Shown here piece by piece: positions 58,804 to 64,000 of a DNA stretch of 64,000 nt. The stretch comes from a virus. Location: positions 24,680 through 88,679 of IMG/VR virus record IMGVR_UViG_3300028392_000049. One strand, 5' to 3'. Position 1 is the first letter of the stretch. Each line of letters begins with the position of its first letter. The position numbers were made by a program, and so were the translations under genes. The notes under the pieces were generated by a model that was not told the DNA's origin, made no database searches, and was given only the letters and a program-made list of their open reading frames with translations.

Positions 58804-59021
58804 TAGAACAACTTACCTTGATTGCCACGATTAGCTACGTGGTCAGCGATGTGCTGGGGATCTTTGAAAGTTTTACAATGCTCACAGGTCATACGAGCGC
58901 TTGGCTCTATGCCCATTTTGTTTTCGTGATTGACTACATCAATTGGGAAACGAAAAGTACGGCTACCATAAATTGCTCGTGCCGAAGTAACACCTGGGAT
59001 AGGGTTTGGCGTTTTCGCCAT
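58803..59021 (-). CDS. small zinc-finger protein
   Basis: A 72-residue protein with CEHCKTFKDPQHIADHV near residue 46: a C-x2-C ... H-x3-H zinc finger. The N-terminus contains YGSRTFRFPIDVVNHE. Probably DNA-, RNA- or protein-binding; one base overlap with the metallopeptidase gene. Confidence 0.55.
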   Translation of the reverse strand: MAKTPNPIPGVTSARAIYGSRTFRFPIDVVNHENKMGIEPSARMTCEHCKTFKDPQHIADHVANRGNQGKLF

Positions 59022-59047
59022 CTAAGCCTCCTGATAATAAAAGTGAC

Positions 59048-59350
59048 TTAGCGTGCAGAGCGCGTAGTGATATCTTCAGGACCAGCTTCAGCGGTTTGCT
59101 GTTGTCCCTCTTCAATTGCCTGAAGGCACGCAGGGCAATGCATGCCCTTGTCGTTATGCTGTCCAGCTTTATGGTAATCGCGGGCAACTACGTCGCCGTC
59201 AATGTCAAAGTGAGCCGTATGTTCATTACCACGGCTAGCATAGCCTTCTTTAGCCTCAACCGCTTTGCTCATGTCGATGCCTTCTCCGCAACCAACACAG
59301 TGATGTCCGCCAGCAGCTAGACCCTTACCAAATTCTTTTGAACGACTCAT
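59048..59350 (-). CDS. zinc-ribbon protein
   Basis: A 100-residue protein with HHCVGCGEGI near residue 16 and MHCPACLQAI near residue 70, giving four cysteines of a zinc ribbon around a His-rich middle (HTAHFDIDGDVVARDYH). Unknown role. Confidence 0.55.
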   Translation of the reverse strand: MSRSKEFGKGLAAGGHHCVGCGEGIDMSKAVEAKEGYASRGNEHTAHFDIDGDVVARDYHKAGQHNDKGMHCPACLQAIEEGQQQTAEAGPEDITTRSAR

Positions 59351-59364
59351 GAATTCATTATCTC

Positions 59365-59601
59365 CTAAAACGGCTCTTTATTCTTGTCCAACTCTAGACA
59401 ATACGCAACATACGCATCACCCAGCATACTCATCAATTCAGGCAACTGCCTGGAATGCCTCGCATCAAAATGACGTTTCCAATCTGTAGCATATTTGTAC
59501 ATCGAAGCACAACCAGCATTTATATCAGAAAAAGCAACATCAGCAAAACGCCCCACCGAGCCCTCAGTGCCACGCTGCTCCATCAACCAGGAAGTAAACA
59601 T
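59365..59601 (-). CDS. YozE-like small phage protein
   Basis: A 78-residue protein. FTSWLMEQRGTEGSVGRFAD followed by a helical region (WKRHFDARH, LPELMSMLGDAYVAYC) resembles YozE-type SAM-like small domains and a family often seen in actinophages. It is the first minus-strand gene, divergent from the plus-strand early genes. Start at 59601 chosen because the upstream extension has no ribosome site. Confidence 0.5.
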   Translation of the reverse strand: MFTSWLMEQRGTEGSVGRFADVAFSDINAGCASMYKYATDWKRHFDARHSRQLPELMSMLGDAYVAYCLELDKNKEPF

Positions 59602-59873
59602 ACCCAATGATAGCCAAACCCGCAATCTCTGTCTTAGCAATCTCCCACTTTAGGCTACTGCCAGCCCTCTCCACCTTCCACCTAAGCGTGAGGCCTGCCC
59701 CCACGCGCTCGGGCGTGTCGCTTAAGGGCTACCCCTCCTAAATAGGTAGCCTGAGCGTTATCCACAGCCCTACAACAAAAAAGTTTCAGCGGTGAATAAT
59801 TGCCTGATTATGGTGTAGTCTCTTAAGTGTCAGAGAGCGAGAAACACTCGCGTAAATGACGAAAGGGGTTCAC
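59602..59873. other. divergent control region with hairpins
   Basis: 272 bases. Contains a GGCTACC/GGTAGCC inverted repeat (59728-59752), a nested GC-rich hairpin near 59690-59725 (CACGC/GCGTG within AAGCG/CGCTT), and copy 1 of the DnaA-box repeat (59758-59820). It separates the minus-strand late genes from the plus-strand early genes. No protein-coding frame was seen. Confidence 0.5.
59758..59820 (+). repeat. copy 1 of the DnaA-box/promoter-like repeat
   Basis: Starts TTATCCACAGCCCTACAAC, continues AACAAAAAAGTTTCAGC and GAATAATTGCCTGATTA. The first nine bases equal the DnaA box TTATNCACA. It lies 54 nt upstream of the gene at 59874. Promoter function is inferred from its consistent position. 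Confidence 0.65.
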
Positions 59874-60194
59874 ATGCTTACTGTGAACATTACACGCGAG
59901 AGCGTGCCACAAAAGTTGGCGGAACTTAACGGTTCTTTCTTCTACGTGGAGTACACGTCCAAGCAGACAGGCGAAGATAAGTCTGGCTTGTACACTACGA
60001 ACGTACGTAAGTACGGACGTACGGGCAAGGGTCTATCGTATGACCCCACCGAAAAGCGTCTAACGCAGGTCACCGACATGATTGCGGCACGACGTGCCAA
60101 ACGTCACGGGGGCTCGTCCGACCGCATGCTCTGGTGGGACGGCGTTAAGATTATCCGTGTCCGTGCCAAAGGTATTGAATACCACGTCCATTAA
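59874..60194 (+). CDS. early plus-strand protein
   Basis: A 106-residue protein from the ATG at 59874, with AAGGGG upstream; an ATG 18 bases earlier has no ribosome site. TVNITRESVPQKLAELNGSF, RKYGRTGKGLSYDP, LWWDGVKIIRVRAKGIEYHV. Beta-rich with a basic middle, similar in flavour to small SH3-like phage proteins. Probably expressed immediately after infection. Confidence 0.6.
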   Translation: MLTVNITRESVPQKLAELNGSFFYVEYTSKQTGEDKSGLYTTNVRKYGRTGKGLSYDPTEKRLTQVTDMIAARRAKRHGGSSDRMLWWDGVKIIRVRAKGIEYHVH

Positions 60195-60202
60195 CAAGCC
60201 TG

Positions 60203-60224
60203 AGAGGGGGCGCAAGCCCCCTCT
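60203..60224 (+). terminator. hairpin terminator after 59874 gene
   Basis: AGAGGGGGC/GCCCCCTCT with a GCAA loop, then TCTCTAT. The U-rich run is short, so termination may be partial, with readthrough to 60247. Confidence 0.65.
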
Positions 60225-60246
60225 CTCTATCCCTTAAGGAGGGGTC

Positions 60247-60426
60247 ATGATAGAGAACATCATCAACATTGCCAAAATTGGTATCGAGGACTTGGAGTAT
60301 CAAGCCAACCAACTTGGCAAGTATGACAACAACACCGACATGCTAGTGCTCGCGGACAGCAAGCGCGAAATTGCCGACGCTATCCGCCAACTCATCAACC
60401 TAGCCGAACAGTACGACAGGCTATGA
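60247..60426 (+). CDS. 59-residue helical protein
   Basis: MIENIINIAKIGIEDLEYQA, then NQLGKYDNNTDMLVLADSKR and IADAIRQLINLAEQYDRL. AAGGAGGGG precedes the ATG. Compact and helical with no known motif. Ends overlapping the next start (ATGA). Confidence 0.65.
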   Translation: MIENIINIAKIGIEDLEYQANQLGKYDNNTDMLVLADSKREIADAIRQLINLAEQYDRL

Positions 60427-60566
60427 GTAAGCACAAGCGACCACAGCCACCGCTACGCCTGACCCTTCGGGGTCAGGTCGTAGTGGCGGGGCTAACCATT
60501 ATCGCAATCCACTATGGATTAATAGCACTGTCATACATGTGCCAGTTCATCATTAACCACCATTAG
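60423..60566 (+). CDS. 47-residue membrane protein
   Basis: A basic N-terminus (MSKHKRPQPPLRL) followed by one hydrophobic span (VVVAGLTIIAIHYGLIALSY), ending CQFIINHH. Translation is coupled to the upstream gene (ATGA). Early membrane protein of unknown role, perhaps superinfection exclusion or host takeover; speculative. Confidence 0.55.
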   Translation: MSKHKRPQPPLRLTLRGQVVVAGLTIIAIHYGLIALSYMCQFIINHH

Positions 60567-60622
60567 GAAACCCTGCTAGGTAGTGCACAGCCTAGCCTTA
60601 ACCTATACTGGAGGACGCCATG

Positions 60623-60670
60623 CCCCCTAGCCACAGCCGATTAACAGCGCGGTGGCTAGGGGGTTTTTTT
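60623..60670 (+). terminator. strong intrinsic terminator
   Basis: CCCCCTAGCCAC/GTGGCTAGGGGG, a perfect 12-bp stem with a 17-nt loop, followed by seven T. It ends the 60247-60566 transcript. An ATG with GGAGG just upstream (60620) would start translation into this hairpin, so an attenuator role is possible. Confidence 0.9.
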
Positions 60671-60769
60671 ATTCTCCCCGAAGGGGGCGGGGTGGGAGGG
60701 CCAACACAAACATCATGGCTTTACGGGTGTAGGCGACAAACTGTACCCCAAACCCCAAAAGAGAGAAGC

Positions 60770-60832
60770 TTATCCACAGCCCTACAACAAAAAAGTTTCA
60801 GCAAAGAATAATTGGCTGATTATGGTATAGAG
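60770..60832 (+). repeat. copy 2 of the DnaA-box/promoter-like repeat
   Basis: TTATCCACAGCCCTACAAC, AACAAAAAAGTTTCAGC and AAAGAATAATTGGCTGATTA. Nearly identical to copy 3 in the first 50 bases. Upstream of the 60917 gene by 85 bases including a GC-rich leader hairpin. Confidence 0.7.
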
Positions 60833-60916
60833 TTGTCTTATTGGTTAGGGCGACGACCGACGGGTGTGGGCGGAGACACCGCCCACCCCTAATCATGTGA
60901 GAGAGGACGTGCTCCC

Positions 60917-61123
60917 ATGGATGCACAAACCGACTACGAGATAGTCACCTATCAAGGTGGCTATGCTACAGTCATAAGCCCTGACGGTTGCGACGCACGC
61001 GTAATGCGCTTCGCGGACAACGGTCGCACACACGTGGTGCTCAAAACCTTTACGGGCGAAACAGCGCACCAGGACGCGGAACGCCTAGTACTGAGTTACG
61101 TACTGCGCCTAGTGCACGGATAG
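60917..61123 (+). CDS. early plus-strand protein
   Basis: A 68-residue protein (MDAQTDYEIVTYQGGYATVI, then DARVMRFADNGRTHVVLKTF). A beta-rich, compact, probably DNA- or protein-binding domain. GAGAGGACG lies about 10 bases before the ATG. No family recognised. Confidence 0.62.
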   Translation: MDAQTDYEIVTYQGGYATVISPDGCDARVMRFADNGRTHVVLKTFTGETAHQDAERLVLSYVLRLVHG

Positions 61124-61129
61124 CCAACT

Positions 61130-61154
61130 GGGTAGCCCTTCGGGGCTACCCTTT
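61130..61154 (+). terminator. intrinsic terminator after 60917 gene
   Basis: GGGTAGCCC/GGGCTACCC, 9 bp, with a TTCG tetraloop, followed by TTTAT. The tail overlaps the next DnaA-box-like site. Confidence 0.75.
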
Positions 61155-61180
61155 ATCCACAGCTTATCCACAAGCTGTGG
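61153..61180 (+). other. two DnaA-box-like sites in a small hairpin
   Basis: TTATCCACA occurs at 61153-61161 and again at 61164-61172, eleven bases apart (one helical turn). CCACAGCTT (61157-61165) pairs with AAGCTGTGG (61172-61180). With the copies at 59758, 60770, 61271 and 62658, six boxes occupy 2.9 kb: a candidate origin or DnaA-responsive region. Confidence 0.55.
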
Positions 61181-61186
61181 AGAGGC

Positions 61187-61259
61187 CCAACACAAACAAG
61201 CCAAAAGCCATAGCCCGCCCTAATGGCGTTAAGGCTGGCTTTTGGCTTGTTTGTGTTGG
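61187..61259 (+). repeat. long intergenic hairpin, copy A
   Basis: Arms at 61187-61210 and 61236-61259 are perfect reverse complements over 24 bases, starting CCAACACAAACAAGC. The 25-nt apex contains CGCC-CTAAT-GGCG followed by TTAAGGC. Between the terminator of the previous gene and the DnaA-box repeat of the next. Confidence 0.85.
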
Positions 61260-61270
61260 CCTTGCTTCAC

Positions 61271-61332
61271 TTATCCACAGCCCTACAACAAAAAAGTTTC
61301 AGCAAAGAATAATTGGCTGATTAGGTGATAGA
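61271..61332 (+). repeat. copy 3 of the DnaA-box/promoter-like repeat
   Basis: TTATCCACAGCCCTACAAC and AACAAAAAAGTTTCAGC are identical to copy 2; they diverge at the end (GATTAGGTGATAG). It lies 11 bases after hairpin A and 33 bases before the GP88-like gene. Confidence 0.7.
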
Positions 61333-61364
61333 TTAGTTTCATAAGCACGAGAGAGGGAAACACT

Positions 61365-62102
61365 ATGCTTAAACGCTCTAATGATGCCAAAGTTACTAAC
61401 CTAATACGTGTTAGTAATACGGCTAAAGGCATTAAGTACGTTAGTAATCTAGCCAACTCATTCGGGTTGCCTAGCGGGCTATCGTTCTCATGCCCTGGCG
61501 CTACGTCAGTCTGTGAGTCTGTCTGCTACGCGGGCAAACTTGAACGACTACGTCCAAAGGTTCGCAATGTACTACAGCACAACTGGGATCAGTTGCGCAA
61601 TGCGAACTACAGCACGATGTTCAAACTGCTATCAGTAATGATTCGCGGGTTCGATGCAGAGTGTGACGAGAAGGATGCAGAGAAGTTATTCCGCATCCAC
61701 TGGGATGGCGACTTCTTCAACGATGACTACACGCAAGCGTGGGGAGACGTTGTAAGAGCCAACCCGCAGATTCGGTTCTGGGTTTACACTCGCACCGAGA
61801 AGAGCGCTATCATGCTACAGGATATGAGACTAGATAACCTAGCCTTGTACTTCTCAACCGATAGCGCCAACAAGTCAATAGGCGAAAGCCTAGCGATAAA
61901 TCACGGAATCAAGTTAGCCTACCTCGCGGACACATTCGCGAACGGTAAAGCTGACATGGAATCCATATCGCTCAAGTCAGTGCGATGCCCTGAGAATAAC
62001 AAGGCTATCAAAATCATTGACGAGAACGGTAGCGCATGCATCAAGTGTGGTGCTTGTGTATTCGGTCGCAATAACGTACTATTTAGTGCGACTAAAAAAT
62101 AA
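61365..62102 (+). CDS. GP88-family protein with two Cys clusters
   Basis: A 245-residue protein. GLSFSCPGATSVCESVCYAG near residue 40 and SACIKCGACVFGRN near residue 228 give two cysteine clusters, and the middle (LFRIHWDGDFFNDDYTQAW and FWVYTRTEKSA) fits the gene-product-88 family seen in phages and plasmids. An iron-sulfur or zinc site is likely and the barrel-like spacing hints at a radical-SAM-like fold, though no CxxxCxxC of that type is seen. Function unknown. Confidence 0.75.
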   Translation: MLKRSNDAKVTNLIRVSNTAKGIKYVSNLANSFGLPSGLSFSCPGATSVCESVCYAGKLERLRPKVRNVLQHNWDQLRNANYSTMFKLLSVMIRGFDAECDEKDAEKLFRIHWDGDFFNDDYTQAWGDVVRANPQIRFWVYTRTEKSAIMLQDMRLDNLALYFSTDSANKSIGESLAINHGIKLAYLADTFANGKADMESISLKSVRCPENNKAIKIIDENGSACIKCGACVFGRNNVLFSATKK

Positions 62103-62153
62103 ACCAACGGGCGGGGGAGCAATCCCCCGTCCACCTATTGAGGGAGTACTACA

Positions 62154-62498
62154 ATGACTATGAATACTTACTGTAGCGAAATTGACCACGACGGTTACAG
62201 CGGGCTATGGGTTATCCACGAACTAACCGAGGACAGCAAGGGCATTGAAATCAAGTTCAACGTCAATGATTCCTGGTCAGATAAGGATACCTACCTATTC
62301 GGGCGTACATGCGTACGAGCAGAGCGTGATGAATACCGAGGTGAGGAATGCGCCGAGAAGCCATGGAAGTTCACCAACACAATGATGGACATTCTGCAAG
62401 AGGACATTGACAACGGATGCCAGAACATGGATCATGTCAGTCAGTTCTTGAATGATGCTAAGTTCATTACAGTCCTAGACAGTTACGAACGACTATAA
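62154..62498 (+). CDS. early plus-strand protein
   Basis: A 114-residue protein (YCSEIDHDGYSGLWVIHELT, WKFTNTMMDILQEDIDNGCQ). Acidic, with GAGGGAG upstream of the ATG. It follows the GP88 gene without its own promoter repeat, so the two form one transcript. No family recognised. Confidence 0.6.
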   Translation: MTMNTYCSEIDHDGYSGLWVIHELTEDSKGIEIKFNVNDSWSDKDTYLFGRTCVRAERDEYRGEECAEKPWKFTNTMMDILQEDIDNGCQNMDHVSQFLNDAKFITVLDSYERL

Positions 62499-62501
62499 GC
62501 C

Positions 62502-62542
62502 AAGCCACCCAGCCCACTTCCCTCGGGCTGGGTGGCTTTTTT
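62502..62542 (+). terminator. strong intrinsic terminator
   Basis: AAGCCACCCAGCCC/GGGCTGGGTGGCTT, a 14-bp perfect stem with a 9-nt loop and a following T run. Ends the GP88 transcript. Confidence 0.9.
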
Positions 62543-62548
62543 ATTGCC

Positions 62549-62619
62549 CCAACACAAACAAGCACAAAGCACAGCTCGCTTTTGGCGTTAAAGCTGTGCT
62601 TTGTGCTTGTTTGTGTTGG
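62549..62619 (+). repeat. long intergenic hairpin, copy B
   Basis: Arms at 62549-62576 and 62592-62619 are perfect reverse complements over 28 bases; they share CCAACACAAACAAGC with copy A but differ beyond it (CACAAAGCACAGCT instead of CAAAAGCCA), and the opposite arm has the matching changes. The 15-nt apex is CGCTTTTGGCGTTAA. Confidence 0.88.
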
Positions 62620-62657
62620 CCTGTCATATCCCTTTAAACAATGGCCTAGAAGAGAAG

Positions 62658-62720
62658 TTATCCACAGGCTTACAACAAAAAAGTTTCAGCAGAGAATAAT
62701 TGGCTAGTTATCGTGTAGTG
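62658..62720 (+). repeat. copy 4 of the DnaA-box/promoter-like repeat
   Basis: TTATCCACAGGCTTACAAC and AACAAAAAAGTTTCAGC, slightly diverged, followed by AGAGAATAATTGGCTAG. It is 38 bases after hairpin B and 126 bases before the DUF932 gene. Confidence 0.68.
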
Positions 62721-62846
62721 TTGGAGACATCAAGCCAACGGCACGCAACGGCTGGCGCGGAAGTACCGCGTACCGCTGTGGCGGACACGCACCTAGTGCG
62801 TGTGTCAGGGTGTGCACGTTCGCTTGTGTGAGAGGGGTGTTGCTTT

Positions 62847-63878
62847 ATGGCACACAATCTTGAAATGAATAACGGCAACGTTGCATTCGCTTTACGCGGT
62901 GCACCTGCATGGCACGGGCTGGCACAGCACGTCTTCACCGAGGACGAGCACGTCACTACCGCGCAGATGTTGGACAGCGCGTTGCTGTCGGGTTGGAATG
63001 TACGTCTTGAGGACATCATTCTGCCCGAGGGTTACACAACCGACAAGGCACACCAGATGGTGGTGCGCGACAATCCATTCCCTGATAAGGCTGGAGAGCG
63101 CAACGTCCTAGGTGTTGTCGGAGAGCGTTACCACACCTACCAGAATGAAGAGTTATTCGCTTTCGGCGATAACCTGCTTGATGGTGGTGGCTATTGGGAG
63201 TCTGCTGGCTCTATTAAGAATGGTCGCGTGGTATTCGGTTCTCTCAAGTTGGATAAGGACTTCGTCCTAGACCCACAAGGCATTGCAGATAAGACCGAGT
63301 CTTACCTGCTCATTACGACCTCGCACGACGGTTCAGCCGCTATCCAAGCGATGACAACCCCAGTGCGCGTAGTGTGCCAGAATACGCTTAACGCCGCGCT
63401 TGATGGTACTAAGCAGTCCTACAAAGTCCGCCACACTGCCACGGCTGGTGGACGCGTAGACCAAGCGCGACTAGCGTTGGGACTCACGTTCGATTACATG
63501 GACAAGTTCCAAGCAACCGCCGAAGCGCTGTTCGCCACGTCAATGACGGACAAGCAATTCCACGACATCGTCAAGGCTCTGTACCCAGAACCTGCCGAGG
63601 ACGCTGGCAAGGCAAGCGTGACCAAGTACGAGTCCAAGATTGAACTAATCAGCGACCTGTACTTCGATAGTCCAACTCAGTTGGGTATCAAGGGAACCGC
63701 TTGGGGAGCATACAACGCGCTCACAGAGCGTGTGGATTACTTCCGCCAAGGTCGCTTGGTCAAGGGTGCTCAGAACTCTGAGGACGCTCAACTAGCGAGC
63801 GCGTCAGGCTTCGACGCACAAGCCACAGCCGAGAAGAACCGCATTCTAAGCGCGGTACGCGAACTCGCTGGGGTATAG
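62847..63878 (+). CDS. DUF932-family phage/plasmid protein
   Basis: A 343-residue protein, starting MAHNLEMNNGNVAFALRGAP and AWHGLAQHVFTEDE, with VVGERYHTYQNEELFAFGD and SYLLITTSHDGSAAIQAMTT. This is the DUF932 (phage/plasmid-like TIGR03299) family, a conserved protein of mobile elements, probably nucleic-acid related but not characterised. It is the longest of the early genes and is preceded by a long structured leader. Confidence 0.85.
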   Translation: MAHNLEMNNGNVAFALRGAPAWHGLAQHVFTEDEHVTTAQMLDSALLSGWNVRLEDIILPEGYTTDKAHQMVVRDNPFPDKAGERNVLGVVGERYHTYQNEELFAFGDNLLDGGGYWESAGSIKNGRVVFGSLKLDKDFVLDPQGIADKTESYLLITTSHDGSAAIQAMTTPVRVVCQNTLNAALDGTKQSYKVRHTATAGGRVDQARLALGLTFDYMDKFQATAEALFATSMTDKQFHDIVKALYPEPAEDAGKASVTKYESKIELISDLYFDSPTQLGIKGTAWGAYNALTERVDYFRQGRLVKGAQNSEDAQLASASGFDAQATAEKNRILSAVRELAGV

Positions 63879-63895
63879 CAAGCCCAATAAGGAAA

Positions 63896-63926
63896 CCCTC
63901 TAGCCGAAAGGCTAGGGGGTTTTTTT
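63896..63926 (+). terminator. strong intrinsic terminator after the DUF932 gene
   Basis: CCCTCTAGCC/GGCTAGGGGG with a GAAA loop and seven T. The stem resembles that of the 60623 terminator (CTAGCC/GGCTAG core), so the two may share an ancestor. Confidence 0.88.
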
Positions 63927-63935
63927 ATGCCCTCT

Positions 63936-63949
63936 GCCAGGATCCTGGC
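63936..63949. other. 14-bp palindrome
   Basis: GCCAGGATCCTGGC is a perfect palindrome just after the terminator. Such sites can be regulator or recombinase targets; no partner was seen in the window. Confidence 0.4.
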
Positions 63950-63961
63950 CAGGAAGCTGTC

Positions 63962-64000
63962 CCAACACAAACAAGCATCAAGCTCGCCTTTTTGGCGTTA
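63962..64000 (+). repeat. long intergenic hairpin, copy C (cut by the window edge)
   Basis: The left arm CCAACACAAACAAGCATCAA plus GCT and the apex CGCCTTTTTGGCGTTA match the layout of copies A and B. The right arm, predicted to be AGCTTGATGCTTGTTTGTGT plus TGG, would lie beyond the window. Confidence 0.72.

Larger units (their letters stand above)
60567..60916 (+). other. non-coding block between 60566 and 60917
   Basis: 350 bases holding a CTAGG/CCTAG hairpin near 60580, an ATG with a strong ribosome site (GGAGG at 60610) running into a terminator at 60623, a lone CCAACACAAACA half-arm (60701-60712), the second DnaA-box repeat (60770), and a leader hairpin (60862-60889, TGGGCGG/CCGCCCA). 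No convincing protein gene. Confidence 0.6.
62499..62846 (+). other. non-coding block between 62498 and 62847
   Basis: 348 bases with the same order as the other spacers: terminator (62502), hairpin B (62549-62619), DnaA-box repeat copy 4 (62658), and a 120-nt leader with GACACGCAC/GCGTGTGTC and other small stems before the DUF932 gene. No protein gene was seen. Confidence 0.7.

Noticed and set aside
60620-60811. 63-codon plus-strand frame starting MPPSHSRLTARWLGG with a strong ribosome site
   Set aside because: It runs through the 12-bp terminator, the CCAACACAAACA half-arm and the DnaA-box repeat, and its codons are dictated by these repeats. Its start may matter as a leader, but the full frame is unlikely to encode a protein.

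Overview
This window is part of the genome of a tailed, contractile-tail (myovirus-type) bacteriophage, very probably infecting an actinobacterium. The tail is diagnosed by a sheath protein, a gp19-like tube, gp25-like, gpJ-like and gpI-like baseplate proteins and a gp27/gpD-like hub. The host is suggested by two WhiB-like iron-sulfur regulators, a tmRNA-derived RNA with the actinobacterial-style 5' end, DnaA-box-like TTATCCACA sites and many GTG/TTG starts. By eye the base composition is moderate to low GC, which would fit an aquatic actinobacterium better than a high-GC soil genus; that host guess is inference. No integrase or lysogeny repressor was seen.

Layout. 1-7,030 (minus strand): DNA metabolism, with a partial PD-(D/E)XK exonuclease, zinc ribbon, WhiB, Holliday-junction-resolvase-like nuclease, RecA, family A DNA polymerase, ssDNA-binding-like protein and small DNA-binding proteins. 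7,070-7,382: tRNA-Thr, tRNA-Tyr, a 78-nt tmRNA-like RNA without a tag region, and tRNA-Asn. 7,390-17,703: HNH nuclease, secreted and lytic proteins (transglycosylase, M23 peptidase), SNF2-type helicase, primase, DnaB-like helicase, DnaC-like loader and a winged-helix replication protein. 17,712-33,506: tail and baseplate genes running from baseplate back to sheath in coordinate order. 33,506-48,574: small head-associated genes, tail or head fibres, major capsid, scaffold, portal and terminase large subunit. 48,774-50,879: small genes and a holin-like cluster. 51,043-51,348: a lone plus-strand WhiB gene. 51,372-59,601: a large surface protein with an interrupted PASTA domain, then a train of short overlapping genes including an HNH protein, a CHAP-like hydrolase, an ADP-ribosyltransferase-like protein and a metallopeptidase-like protein.

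59,602-64,000 is different: plus-strand, visibly more GC-rich early-type genes (including GP88-family and DUF932-family proteins), each transcription unit separated by the same intergenic kit. The kit has a strong intrinsic terminator, then a long perfect hairpin whose arms start with CCAACACAAACA and whose apex ends GGCGTTA, then a conserved 60-bp block beginning with a DnaA-box-like TTATCCACA, then a leader and the gene. The hairpin arms differ between copies yet stay perfectly paired.

How it works together: the minus-strand genes form long, tightly packed operons with 1-17 nt overlaps (ATGA, TAATG), broken by hairpin terminators at about 9.4, 11.6, 33.7, 41.9, 42.3, 48.7, 50.0 and 51.3 kb. 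The most unusual items are the tagless mini-tmRNA, the covarying hairpin/DnaA-box kit, a likely +1 (or -2) frameshift in the tail assembly chaperone, and two ADP-ribosyltransferase-like proteins.
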